Of a stretch of DNA of 64,000 bases, positions 32,806 to 43,620 are shown one piece after another. The notes under the pieces were generated by a model that was not told the origin of the DNA, searched no databases, and saw only the letters and a list, made by a program, of their open reading frames with translations. The stretch lies in the NCBI GenBank assembly GCA_030704615.1, contig CM060734.1, positions 23,808,001-23,872,000 of the forward strand, written 5' to 3'. This DNA is from Takakia lepidozioides (Eukaryota > Streptophyta > Takakiopsida > Takakiales > Takakiaceae). The position numbers and the translations under genes are program-made. Each line of letters opens with the position of its first letter. The stretch's first letter is position 1.

Positions 32806-33681
32806 CTAGCTCAGGAATCCGATTGCAAAAACTTGTATTGTACAAAAATTTGTTATATAAGGAAATGGGTTCCAAATATTGTGCGTCCTATTGTGTTTGG
32901 AATGGTGATGCATGGTGTGGTTGGCTGGTGTGTAGAATGCATGCTAGCTTACAAAAGTGGGAGAGGTAAATTGGGTTAATCGTGTGTTTGCGCAGTGCCG
33001 AAATCGGGTGACTCCCATCCAAGGGGCAAGGAAACTTGCGCCTATTTGGGAGTTCACGTGCTAGTGCGCACCTGGCGCGTGCGCGTACTATAACTGCGCT
33101 ACCGAGGGGGTTGCCTTGTTGTACGCGGAAGCTGCGGCTTCCGTTAACGCGGAAGTAGTGCGGCTTCGGCGTGTTCCCGTACCTCAGGCCAGCATTCCAA
33201 GGCGGACCCAATTGTAGTGATTAGTGCGGCTTCGGCGTGTTCCCGTACCTCAGGCCAGCATTCCAAGGCGGACCCAATTGTAGTGATTGGGGCGCACGGT
33301 TGGTTCAAGGTTATCTTCCTAGTCAAAGAGGGTTCCAGGTGAACCCTTGCTCAAGGTGATGCCAAAAGCGGCATCATGAGCGATCGCAAGCAATGTTGTT
33401 GCAGTAAGGCGATTCGATCCTCGGGGAGGATCGTTCCTTGGCCTTGAAGTAGGCCAAGAAGAGTGCACTGGGAGGAGCTGGAGAGGCTCCACCCTTGGCC
33501 GGGACTTGGAGGAAGTCGGCCGAACAGCTAAGGGAGGATGGAGTCAAGGTGGGGTTTGTTCTTGCCATGGGACGCCATGGTACGAAAACAAAACTCCTGA
33601 TGTGGGACGCCCCAACTTGGATGTTCGTTTCTACAAAATGGACAGTCGATGAGGACATCGACTCCCTGTTGGTAGGGTGTG
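32806..33681 (+). other. 3' untranslated region of gypsy-1
   Basis: About 880 bp of non-coding sequence lies between Pol and the 3' LTR. It contains a 66-bp tandem duplication (33156-33221 and 33222-33287, unit start TAGTGCGGCTTCGGC). No clear polypurine tract directly abuts the LTR. Confidence 0.6.
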
Positions 33682-34410
33682 TGTCGCGGCCCTTGCCTTG
33701 AGGGCAGGGGGTCGGGACACATGAGGGGCTGCCCCTGTGGTGGGGGCAGCGGCGGCGATAGGTATGGGGGGCTGAAGCACCTTGAGTGCCCAAAGGCACT
33801 CAGGAGGCGGAGGGCGCTCACTAGGTGGAGCCCCGCACACCGGGTTGAGGTGGAGGTGGCTCCACAAGGGGTGGTGGTAGCTTAGTGGACTTAGTGGGGG
33901 TGGCATAGGACTCACATGGGTGGTGGGGTGGAGACCTCGAGGGGGAGTCGTGGGGAGTCTTGGGACTCATCACGGTCCATTGGGGCCGCGGGAGTGGGCC
34001 AAGACTCACCGCGACTCACCACGGGAGTCGAGGGTTTTCGTGGTGGTTCGCCATAAAATGGCATGGCTGGTTATGAAACCCCCGGCGGACAGCTACAGAA
34101 GTATATATAGGGAGTAGTAACCCCGAGAACGGTGCAAGCCCGTTGGTGACCAAAAACAGTGAGTAAGCGAGCGAGCCGGAAAGCGACCAAAGAGTGCGGA
34201 GCGGGAGCTGTCCGGACTGCCATCTACCAAAGGGAATTCTCCTAGTCCAAATAGGTGGAGGGTTTAGAGGGAAGCGGAGGGGACCGTTTATGTCCCGGTG
34301 AGCAGCCGAAACTCCAAGTTGGCCCGGCGGCCAGGTTGGGAGTCAGGCGCGCGCATCAAAGCGAGTAACTATGACTTGAAGGGGAGTTTACCGAATCGAG
34401 GTGTGCGACA
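33682..34410 (+). repeat. 3' LTR of gypsy-1
   Basis: It starts TGTCGCGGCCC at 33682 and ends GTGTGCGACA at 34410, followed directly by the TCCAT target duplicate and copy A sequence. Confidence 0.9.
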
Positions 34411-35393
34411 TCCATGGCACACGTGGGAGGTGCTCGAGGTTCAGAGGGAGTTGGCAGTCAAGGCGGCGGCGGCGAGGGATGAGGTTGGATTCTTCTCAGG
34501 TTGAGGAGGTCCTTAAAGATGAGATGATGGGGCAGGATGAGGCCTTGTCATTGACAGAGCAGGCAGTGGGCACTGCTCAAGAGGGTGCAGCATAACAACC
34601 ACAGGATGCGTCTCCTACCTCTAAGTCTGCTGGACTTAAGGTTGCAGTTACGGAGGACAATTGGAGCCTGACATTGGACCCATTGTCATCAGAGGAGAGA
34701 GACGACGTATATGGCAGTTCCTGAGGGCTTACATGAATTGCTTTGCCTCTCGTGCTACGGTGGAGGAGCATGAGAGACATGTTCAGGTGGTGCATCGACC
34801 GGGTTTGGTCAATCGGGATGCAGATGGATTGAGTCGCAATCCATGCACGAGCCAACAGGATGACATTGGAGCTCGGTGGCATGGTGAGACGGACGAGGAG
34901 ATGGTGTCGGGATAGCATGCATCTGCCTTTTTGTGTATCTTGGCATCGGGAGGTCAGGTTGGACCTACAACGGGGATGACTGTAGACGGAGTGTCTGAGG
35001 ACCCTGAGGCTAGTGAGGAGTCAGGTGGTGCCAGAGTACATATGGATTCGGCTGTGTTGGACTACCTCCGTACTGGAGACACGACAGCCACTGTGACTGC
35101 CAAGGAGAGGGATCGGATCCTGCAACGAGCCAAGAGATTCAAGTGGGAGGGGATACACCTGCTCCGAGTGTGGGAGGATGATCGGGTGAGGATTGTGCCT
35201 CACCCAACACAGCGTGCACAGTTAGTGCGGCATGCCCATGATGAGTTGGGGCATTTTGGAGTGCGACGCACTCACAGTTTATTGCTGGGGCAGTATTGGT
35301 GGCGTGGTATGCACACAGAGGTGCAACGGTTCATGGCTAGGTGCATGGTGTGTGACAGGGTGCGTGCTTCATTCAACGCCCCTACACCCCAGT
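34411..35393 (+). pseudogene. Copy A downstream part: RNase H tail and integrase finger
   Basis: After gypsy-1 the copy A sequence resumes (GGCACACGTGGGAGGTGCTC, as at 44700). It soon jumps past RT. The RNase H tail (QVVHRPGLVNRDADGLSRN) follows at about 34785. The integrase zinc region follows in frame 34931-35536: HAHDELGHFGVRRTHSLL and RCMVCDRVRASFN, an intact HHCC finger that copy B has lost by frameshift. It is cut by the gypsy-2 LTR at 35394. Confidence 0.75.
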
Positions 35394-36116
35394 TGTCGCG
35401 GCCCTTTGCCTTGAGGGCAGGGGGTCGGGACACGAGAGGGGCTGCCCTTGTGGTGGGGGCGGTGGCAACAATAGATGCGGGGGCTGAAGCACCCTTGAGT
35501 GCCCAAGGCACTCAAGGAGGCGGAGGCGCTCACTAAGTGGAGCCCCGCACACCGGGTTGCGGTGGGGGTGGTTCCACGAGGGGTGGTGGTAGCTTAGCGG
35601 GACTTAGTGGGGGTGGCATAAGACTCACCATGGGGCGGAGACCTTGTGGTGGGAGTCGTGGGGAGTCTTGGGACTCATCACGGTCCAATGGGGCCGTGGT
35701 GGGTGGGCCAAGACTCACCGCGACTCATCACCGGGAATCGAGGGTCTTCGTGGTGGTTCACCATAAAAGGATGGTGTTGTTTGTGGAACCCCCGCGGATA
35801 GTCACAGAAGTATATATAGGGAGTAGTAACCCCGAGAACTGTGCAAGCCCGTTGGTGACCAAAAACTAGTGAGTAAGCGTGCGAGCCGGAAAGCGACCAA
35901 GGAGTGGCGAGCTATTCCGGACTGCCATCTACCAAAGGGAATTTCCACTAGGCCCAAAGTGGGAGGGTCTGTTGGGGAAGTAAAGGGGGACCGTTATGTT
36001 CCGGTGAGCAGCCGAAGCCCTGAGTTGGCCCGGCGGCCAGGTTGGGAGTTAGGCGCGCGCATCAAAGCGAGTAACTATGACTTGAAGGGGAGCTTACCTA
36101 AGTGAGGTGCGCGACA
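35394..36116 (+). repeat. 5' LTR of gypsy-2
   Basis: 723 bp, TGTCGCGGCC...GTGCGCGACA. The TATA box lies at about 35809. It is inserted after CCAGT in copy A integrase; the second TSD copy is lost with the 3' end. Confidence 0.9.
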
Positions 36117-36118
36117 CT

Positions 36119-36130
36119 TGGTATCAGAGC
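36119..36130 (+). other. Primer-binding site of gypsy-2 (tRNA-Met)
   Basis: TGGTATCAGAGC lies two bases after the LTR end, as in gypsy-1. Confidence 0.85.
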
Positions 36131-36171
36131 TTAGAGTTCAGTACGCGATCGTCCTTGGGATCGGCCTCATC

Positions 36172-37050
36172 ATGGGGTCGGGCAAGCCAAAGCAAAAGCG
36201 GAACGGCCTGAAAGATGATGATCCTGGTGAGCCCGATGGGGGCGACGTGTCCCCGAAGCGGCCATTTGAGGAAGCGATGCATGCTTTTGAAAGCGAGGCC
36301 GCTCAAGAACGGGAGGAATCTGAGGAGTCAGAGCCCAAGGAATTCCAGAGAGCTCCGACAGACCAACAGATGTCTCCCATGCCAGCAGCCTGTTGGGAAG
36401 GGTTGTTGGCGCAGTTTGGCGGGATGTTGAAAGACGTGTTGAAGGCGGCTAATGCCACTTCCACTAAGGCAAAGTTTAAGGTGAAGCCTAAGGAACCCGA
36501 CACCTTCGAGGGCGTCCGAAATCGGAAGGCACTCAACACCTGGCTCTTGGAGCTAGAGCAGTACTTCTGGGCGGCCAAGTTGAGTGACGAGGATCGGGTG
36601 GAAGTGGCTCCCACCTATTTGAGGGGCTATGCTCAACAATGGTGGCAGAAACGCCTTCACAACCGAGGTCCAAACCCGGAAACCTTGAACTGGAATTGGT
36701 TCAAGGAACTGATGAAGAGACAGTTTGTGCCCCTCAACGCATCCTGGCTCACCCGGGACAAAATGAGGAATCTGAAGCAAACGGATGACATTCAGGGATA
36801 TGTTCAGGCTTTCAATGTGTTGTTGCTCGAAGTCGCGGACATGGCAGAACCAGAAATGGTCTTCAACTTTGTGGCGGCATTGGCCCCATGGGCCAGACGG
36901 AAGTTGGAGGAGAAGCCACCTAAGACTTTGAACGAGGCAATTGAGAGAGCTGAATGTTTCTCAGATGTCCCTAGGGGCGAAAGACAAGGCCGTACGGAGC
37001 TGAACCACAAGAAGACCCGGCGGGAGGGTGACTCCTTTCGACCGGGATAG
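36172..37050 (+). pseudogene. Gag of gypsy-2
   Basis: It starts at ATG 36172 (MGSGKPKQKRNG). The frame is continuous through the whole Gag core (TFEGVRNRKALNTWLLELEQ, PEMVFNFVAALAPWARRKLE), unlike gypsy-1. A frameshift at about 37030-37045 disconnects it from the zinc knuckle, which lies in the next frame. Confidence 0.85.
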
Positions 37051-38728
37051 GCCACGCAGCGACAATGGCACGTGGAAATCGAAGGGAGGGCCTTCACACG
37101 CCAAGACGACACCCGGTGCTCCGAAAGGAAAATCAGGTGCGACGCCTTATGGCGGACAGAAGACAACCTTCGATGGAGTGTGCTTCAATTGTGGGGAGCC
37201 CGGGCACATGGCCAAAAAGTGTACGAATCCCAGACAATTGAACATGACTCGGGCAACCACGGAGTTGTCCGAAGCTTCCATCAGCCGCTTGGTGGAGGCG
37301 GTGGTCGCCAAGACTTGCAAGGTAGGCAACTACTCTTGTGAGTTGTATCAGGAAACTGGCGCATTGCGTAAAGGGAGTCAGTTAATGTTTGTGAGTGGGA
37401 TAATCTCCGGAACTAATGTGTCGTTGTTGGTGGACACAGGAGCATCGCACTCCTTCATGACACCGGCAACGGCACGGAAGCTGGGACTCCCAACAAGTGA
37501 TGTGGGGGCCTCTATTGAGGTGCGTTCTGCCAAAAAAGAACCACAATTGGCGACGAGGTTGGCGTTCGATGTTCCTCTTCAGCTCGGGAGTTGGGAGGGA
37601 CGTGAGAACTTCACCATTTGCGAGATTGATGGAGTGGATCTCATTTTGGGAATGACCTTCTTGAGCAAATCTGGAGCAGTCATAGATGGCCGCAAGAGAA
37701 TAGTCACGCTACCGTGTGGGAATGGTGGCAAAGTTTTAAGAGTGTCGGAAACGCCTAACCCAGTGGGAGGGCGAATAAACCTGTTGTCAGCAAAGGAGTG
37801 GGCCGTGGAGGAGCCACACGAGCCCCAGTTTTTGCTTTACATGAGACAAGTGAAGGGAGAAGGCGATAGGGAGCCGAGCCCAGATTGGATCAAGGGGATT
37901 TTGGAGAAATACCAGGATGTGATGCCGGAGGATTTACCAAGCGGCTTGCCACCGCGAAGAGGAGTTGACCACAAGATTGAGGTGATACCGGGATCGGAGC
38001 CGCCTGCCAAGGCGCCCTACCGGTTGAGCCACAGAGAGTTGGTCGAGCTGAAGACTCAGCTCAAAGATCTAATGTCAAAGGGGTACATCCGGCCGAGTAA
38101 GTCACCTTACGGAGCCCCGGTGCTATTCGCAGACAAGAAGGATGGGACGCTGCGGATGTGTGTCGATTACAAGGCTCTAAATAAGATGACTATCAAAAAC
38201 CGGTACCCTTTGCCAAGGATCGACGACCTCTTTGATCGGTTGGCAGGAGCGAAGTATTTCAGCCGGATTGATTTGCGCTCCGGCTACCATCAAATTCGAG
38301 TGGCGGAAGGAGATGAGGAGAAGACCGCATGCAGGACAAGATATGGTTCGTATGAGTTCTTGGTGATGCCTTTTAGGCTCACCAACGCACCCGCGACCTT
38401 TAGCACGCTAATGAACAGCCTTTTCCAGGAGTGGTTGGATGACTTTGTGATCATATACGACATACTGGTGTACTCGAAAACAAAGGAAGAGCACCTGGAG
38501 CACCTAAAAATGATGTTCCAGAAATTGCGGGAAGGGAAGTTGTATGCCAAAGCTTCAAAGTGCAAATTTGGGGTCACAAAAGTGGAGTTCCTGGGGCATG
38601 TGATTACACAGGATGGGATCAAAATGGATGACAGAAATGTGAGGGCGATTTTGGACTGGGAGCCTCCGACTTCGGTCCCGGGAGTGCGATCATTCCTAGG
38701 ACTCGCCTCCTATTACCGAAAGTATGTG
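37028..38728 (+). pseudogene. Zinc knuckle, protease and RT of gypsy-2
   Basis: One open frame holds the CCHC knuckle ([14 protein letters not shown], about 37183), protease [13 protein letters not shown] (about 37425) and RT ([20 protein letters not shown] onward). The catalytic YIDD is reduced to YD at about 38455-38463 by a 6-bp in-frame deletion relative to gypsy-1. Polymerase activity is therefore not expected even though the frame stays open. RNase H, integrase and chromodomain are missing because of the copy B junction. Confidence 0.85.
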
Positions 38729-41500
38729 TCATGGTTTTAGTCATGGTTATCTAGAATTACCTACTTCTAGTTAACTAGGACATTTGAGATATTTATATTT
38801 ATATTTTGTGTGTTGTGACTTCATTTGGTCTCACATGTCAAGTGAGGTGTCGAGCCTCACTTGAGACATGAAGATAGGTTTTCCCCTTGTGAGTGTTGAG
38901 GAAGCTCATCTTCTTGTAGTTGAGCCTCCATGAGCTTCTCTCACCTCCATAGCTCTAGGTATTGAGAGGGAGTGTGTTGAGGGCTTTGTAGGGTGGATTC
39001 CTTTAGCAAAGGTGTCATTGGCTTGACTTAGTTTATGTGATAGAGTGGATTTCACTTGGAAGGACTAGGGCTTGTTCTTCATGTGATTGTTTCATGCTTT
39101 GAGAGCTTTCATTGTCTTCTACTTCTCTCATTTCTCATCTCTTATCACTACAAGAAGATCATCTTATGCTTGTGAGTGCAGAGTGTAAGGATTAATTTTG
39201 CACTTGTATTTTAAAGAGGTTGAGAGCTAGGAGAATTTAGCTCTTGTATCACAAGGCTTGCAAGGGGTTGCAAGGAAAGGTGCTCGAGTATTGCATGCAC
39301 CAAGGAGTTGGAGAGCTTGAGAAGAAAGCTCTTGAGTCACAAGATTTTGCAAGGATTGTAAGGAGGAAGTCTTGTGTGTGTGGAAGCATGGATTCTAGGG
39401 TTTGAGAATCCTTTGTATGCATTATGGAGTCGATGGTGTGCGCCATGGCTTGTGGAGAGTGACTAAAGGCTTGTTAGTGCTCATTTCACTATCAAGCTAG
39501 GGTTAAGCAAGTTCAAAGTGTGGATGTTGTGGAAGAGAAGCCAAGGAGCTATATATGCTTGGGCTTGAAGACAACAAGGGCAAGCACTTGGAGAGCACAA
39601 AGAAGCTCAAGAGGTTTTGAAAGGGAGCATGTGAAGAAATCTTCCAATCATGGTGGTGTGGAGCCAAGCTTAGGGTGCCATTGGAAGGGCTTGGAGAACA
39701 TGTGGTGGGAAATCCTTGAAGGGAAATCATCATTCAATGTATGCATAGCTTCACCCTAACTATGTAATGTGACAAGAGGGGGAGGCAATACTTGGCTATT
39801 CATGCTCTTGGTAGTGCGAGCTTTGTGGTGGATAGTTGACCAAGCAAGTGGTGCATGTGTGGAGCATGCTCGCTTGAGTTTGTAAGTTCAAGTTTGAGAA
39901 GGGGAGCTCTTGAACTAGCAAGAGGTGAAGGCCTTTGAGATCCATTTTGTGTGTGAAGTGGAGAGGTGTTGATTCATGTTATGATGAAGGAGAGCAACAC
40001 ATAGGCCAAGAGGTCATGGAACATGCATTCAAATGACCACGGGGAGCACATGGATGATGGATTGGTGCAAGACCCCAAATGAGGCATATGGCGTGAGAGT
40101 GGGATCCAAGGCGGATTGCTTGGGAGCATTATTGTAAGTGACAAGCATTGCTCCTACAAATTGAGATAATTTGTGTTGATTTGGAGCAATTGTCAAGTGA
40201 TGAGGAGACAAATGCATGATTGCTCGGCAATGGAGATATGGTAGTTTGCAATCAAATCCCAAGGACTAGAAGGGGGATTGATTTGGTGGACAATGACTTG
40301 CAAGTTGAGTTGGACCACTCTTGGTTGCACATTGGGGTGGAAGAGAGCAAGAAGATGCCTCTTATGACCACCTAGAGACCATATTTTTGCTTGAGTAGAA
40401 GCATAGAAGTCAAGGACTTGCATTCTAGCTCTTCAGTACAAACCCTAGTAGTGTATGCTTAGACTATACCTCTGTTAGTATACCAAACATGAGCTTGTCC
40501 CTTTGACTATACCTCTGTTGAGGTATCACCATATGTGAACCCTAATGTAAGACTATACCTCTGTTAGTATACCAAACAAGAGCTTGTCCATTTTACTATA
40601 CCTCTATTGAGGTATCACCATATGTAAACCCTAATCAGCTCATACTATACCTCTGTTAGTATACCAAACAGGAGCTTGTCCCTTTTACTATACCTCTGTT
40701 GAGGTATCACCATATGTGGACCCTAATCAGCTCAGACTATACCTCTGTTAGTATACCAAACAGAACCCTCATTTTCAGACTATACCTTTGTAAAGGTATC
40801 ATCAACATAAGGGACCCTAGTAACCTCAGACTATACCTCTGTTAAGGTATCAACAGTGAAAGGACTTAGTGAAATTTAAGGGCCTTTGGAGGATTGTTTG
40901 GAAGATATTTGAGGGTCCTTGGAGGAGTATTTGGAGGATCTTTGGGGTCCTTGGAGGACCCTTCGAGGAGCTTTGGTGGACAATGTTGAAGAGCTCTTGA
41001 AGGATTGATTGAGGGATATTGAAGGATACTTGCCACGACCATACAAGCGAGTGGATAGAGACAGGAGGGAGAGTGGTGGGATGAGAGCATTCTGGGGTTA
41101 GGAATTGCTTTAGTTTCTCTTCTCCATGGTCTTTCACCCTCTCTGTAGGCCAAAACCTTTCCGTAGGTGGAGGCAAGAGTCAGTCCAGGTTTGGGCTGGG
41201 GTGTCCTTGCAGGAGCGACACTGTGGAGTGTTTTTGGTGTGGGGGAGTTGCTGTCTTGATTTTCTTGTGTTTGGATCCCCTCCACACCTGCATGCTTGAT
41301 TGTGCACCATGTTAGCTTTGTGTAGGCGCTTGTTTTCATAGGAGGTTGGTCCGGATTTGATCACCGGCCAATCCTAGAGTATGCTGTCGGTGGTGAGGCT
41401 GGAGTGATGACCAGCAAGACCACCAGTGTTTCTTCTATGGTGAGGCTGGGTTGATGACCAGCAGACCATAGGAGTGCTTGCGGTGGATGCAGGTGTAGGT
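38727..41500 (+). repeat. 5' LTR and leader of copy B
   Basis: About 2.8 kb of non-coding sequence precedes Gag. The LTR start is fixed by the 3' copy at 48022. Its right end and a primer-binding site could not be placed; the tRNA-Met site used by the chromoviruses is absent. Low-complexity G/T-rich sequence (AAGGCTTG, GGAGCTTG, GAGAGCTTG words) fills 38900-40400, followed by the hairpin array. Confidence 0.6.
40455..40860 (+). repeat. Array of short hairpins in the copy B leader/LTR
   Basis: Nine ACTATACCT-type units occur. They alternate between a TATAC-ctctgtta-GTATA hairpin and an ATACCTC-TGTT-GAGGTAT hairpin (7-bp stem, 4-base loop). They are linked by CAAACAAGAGCTTGTCC and CACCATATGTGAACCCTAATC spacers. 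The composite period is about 95-100 bp, and later units are irregular. Confidence 0.8.
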
Positions 41501-41635
41501 ACAGGTCTACGTTAGAAACCTATTATTCATGCCTGAACCAGTAGCCGCAACAAGTTCTCTACCCGGTTACCTTGTAGAAAGTGGGGATTAGAGACAGGTT
41601 GACAACCGGTTGGGTTGTGAATTTTCATCACGGAG

Positions 41636-42745
41636 GTGCCACCAGCTGCTGAGGGGAGTGCCGGTACGAGCACTAGCGATACTAGTGGGTACACAAGACG
41701 AGGTGTGCGGTTTAGGCCACTTTCACTTTCAGTGTCTTCTGAGAAAGGTTCAGACTCGGAGTCAGGAGGATTCTCGCCGAGGGTGCAAGTAATTTCCGTG
41801 CCATTGTTGTGGGACACGATGGAAGAGATGTATGGAGCTATCAAGGGGCCACGTAGGTACTCTGGAGCTGTGGGCACCATCGAGCTTGATGACTTTATAC
41901 AAGAGTTTGACAGTTGGTGTGATTTGCAGCAAATGCGCAATCCACAACTGTTTACGCCCTTTATGGCGTGGAAGGGGCTATTCTAGCACCTTGAGGGGCC
42001 GCCCATGGATGATTACCATGAATTTAGGCGGGGACATGCGGTGGAGATTGAGGAGTGGCGAGAGTATTGGTCACCTAACTATGTCTCAATCACTAGAGGC
42101 ACAAGGGCAGCGGTGACACCAGCAGCTACACAAACATCTCCAACTACAAGCACTAGTAGTGGAACAAGTAGTGCCGGTACTTCTTCAGGTGGTACCAGTT
42201 CAAAAGGTGCTACTACTCCTCCTGCCACGACTACAACACATGTGCCTAGATTCAACCCAGTGATGGAGTTCTTCCAGGAGTTGCGAAGGAACTACCAAGG
42301 TGTACGGACAGAGAAGCTGCGAAGTTTGCAAGACTTCCAGCGCAAATCCAGTGAGAGCTTGTGAGAGGCCTACACTCGTATGAGACGCTTGATAAATGTG
42401 ACCCAAGGGGTTACTGAAGCTCAAGCAGTCCAGTTCTGGTATGGAATTTTGGACAAGGAGCTCAGGAGAAGGGTGCGGGATGTAACCCTGTTACAAGCGG
42501 CCCAACCCACATTAGCAGATATGTTTCTGCTGGCTGAGCGGATTGAGCTCAACATGGTGGAGGAGCGAGTTGTTACCATTGGATTTGGCAAGGACATGCC
42601 TGCACGAGGCGCAGCTGCCAGCCAACAGGTACAAGGGACTGCCCAACAGCGTGGTCAGGGGGGCAAGGTTGCCCAACCCAAATTCCATGGAGCTTACAGG
42701 GGACCTCAGGTGCAGAGGCCAGTAGCTTTTTTTGCAGGCCAATAG
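41636..42745 (+). pseudogene. Gag of copy B
   Basis: It is collinear with copy A Gag. The frame 41636-41986 ends at a TAG where copy A has CAG. It continues at 42005-42364 (MDDYHEFRRG, a Ser/Thr/Gly-rich linker, FFQELRRNYQGVRTEKLR) to another stop at 42362. It then runs 42380-42745 (RLINVTQGVTEAQAVQFWYG ... LLAERIELNMVEERVV, Gln/Gly-rich tail). With the stops read through this would be one Gag of about 370 residues. Confidence 0.75.
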
Positions 42746-43093
42746 CAACTAGGGGTGGTATGTTGGACATGTGGAGGACCCCATGTCAAGAAAGATTGCC
42801 CAAAAAGTAGCAAAGGGTCGGCATAAGCACAGCCTGCATAGTTGCAGTGTGGGCATTGTGGCAAGTATGGGCATGGAGATGCCCAGTGTTATGACTTGCA
42901 CCCTGAGTTGCGGCGAGGCCAGTTCCAAGGGAACAATGGTGGCCAAGGGCGAGGTAGAGCACCTCAGAGAGGACAAGGTGCTCCAGCACGAGGTGCAGGA
43001 CGAGGGCAAGCACAGTATGGCCAAGGACGTGGAGGTCAGGGCGTTGACCAAGGTATGGCCAACCGGCTTCAGCAGCTAGAGATCATCCTATAG
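42746..43093 (+). pseudogene. Twin CCHC zinc knuckles of copy B
   Basis: Two nucleocapsid knuckles are readable: CWTCGGPHVKKDC (about 42760) and CGHCGKYGHGDAQC (about 42848). Both have CX2CX4HX4C spacing. They are followed by an Arg/Gly/Gln-rich basic tail to about 43080. Stops between and after the knuckles break the frame. Confidence 0.75.
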
Positions 43094-43101
43094 ATGGCTC
43101 A

Positions 43102-43620
43102 GTGATGCGAGCCAAGGCCATTGTGACAGACGCAGTCTCTTATGATATCCTCGTTGGTGGGGCAGTGTTGTATCCCATGGGCTTCACCCTGGATTTTTGG
43201 GAGGAGTCAGCATCCTATAGGCCTAGATGGCAGTCAAGGGATGGTCGTCGTGTACAGCTCCCTGTGACGTTCATTGGGGGTGTTGTTGCTGCCCAACGGG
43301 GCAAGATGCCAACACTAGCAGCCTTCACAGCTGTAGTTAGTTGGCCTAGAGAGTTGCTGGAGGGCAATGCCCATGCAAAGGATGTGTCACCTCCAGCAAA
43401 GCAGCATGACATGCATGGTACGACGGAGTTGTCTGCCATGGTTGCTCACACTTCATTGTGGGGTACGAGCAAGGATTTGCAGCAGGCTGCTGATAGACGG
43501 GTGCAACAAGCCTGGGTAGAGGCCTTTGTACCGTCAGGAGAGGAGGAGAGTGCGGTGATTGCACCAGGACCACCTCAGTTGTCACCATTGGACACCACAC
43601 CTCTTGTGTGGCAGTGCCCG
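43102..43620 (+). pseudogene. Protease C-terminal part and linker, copy B
   Basis: The frame contains YDILVGGAVLYPMGFTLDFW, the C-terminal strand of the retropepsin. The active-site DSG segment seen in copy A is missing: sequence jumps from the knuckle tail to this point at about 43085. The frame runs without interruption into the DNMT domain, showing the methyltransferase is part of Pol. Confidence 0.6.

Larger units (their letters stand above)
27414..34410 (+). mobile_element. Gypsy-1, chromovirus with two LTRs
   Basis: It has two LTRs (27414-28136 and 33682-34410), each beginning TGTCGCGGCC and ending GTGCGACA. The flanking 5-bp duplication TCCAT lies at 27409-27413 and 34411-34415. Internal order is PBS, Gag, zinc knuckle, protease, RT, RNase H, integrase, chromodomain. 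Several frameshifts and small LTR differences show it is not young. It interrupts DNMT-retrotransposon copy A just after the methyltransferase; copy B at 44695 is uninterrupted at the same site. Confidence 0.95.
23823..35393 (+). mobile_element. DNMT-retrotransposon copy A, 5'-truncated and interrupted
   Basis: Similarity to copy B starts at 23823 (GTGAGGTTGG..ATGACCAGC, matching 41443). It runs through Gag, protease and DNA methyltransferase to 27413, where gypsy-1 is inserted. It resumes at 34411 after the TCCAT duplication and continues to 35393, where gypsy-2 is inserted inside integrase. No LTR is present at its left end. Relative to copy B, 34411-35393 lacks almost all of reverse transcriptase and RNase H through two internal deletions. 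Copy A therefore supplies the better DNMT frame but is dead as a transposon. Confidence 0.85.
35394..38726 (+). mobile_element. Gypsy-2, chromovirus truncated in RT
   Basis: It has a 5' LTR at 35394-36116, a PBS, Gag, and Pol up to the connection region after RT (SYYRKYV), where it meets the TGTCATGG end of copy B at 38727. It belongs to the same family as gypsy-1 (near-identical LTR length and Gag-Pol). No 3' LTR is found in the window. A ~100-bp integrase remnant of this family at 48605-48700, beyond copy B, may be its other half. Confidence 0.85.

Noticed and set aside
5245-36130. TGGTATCAGAGC sites as tRNA-Met genes
   Set aside because: They are 12-base primer-binding sites next to LTR ends; no cloverleaf surrounds them.
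40455-40860. Hairpin array as CRISPR or tRNA cluster
   Set aside because: Spacers are themselves repeated and no tRNA fold or cas gene is present; it lies in a retroelement leader.
41344-41366. TGGTCCGGATTTGATCACCGG as primer-binding site of copy B
   Set aside because: Its complement resembles a tRNA T-arm but leaves too few bases for an acceptor stem, and no LTR end in CA precedes it.
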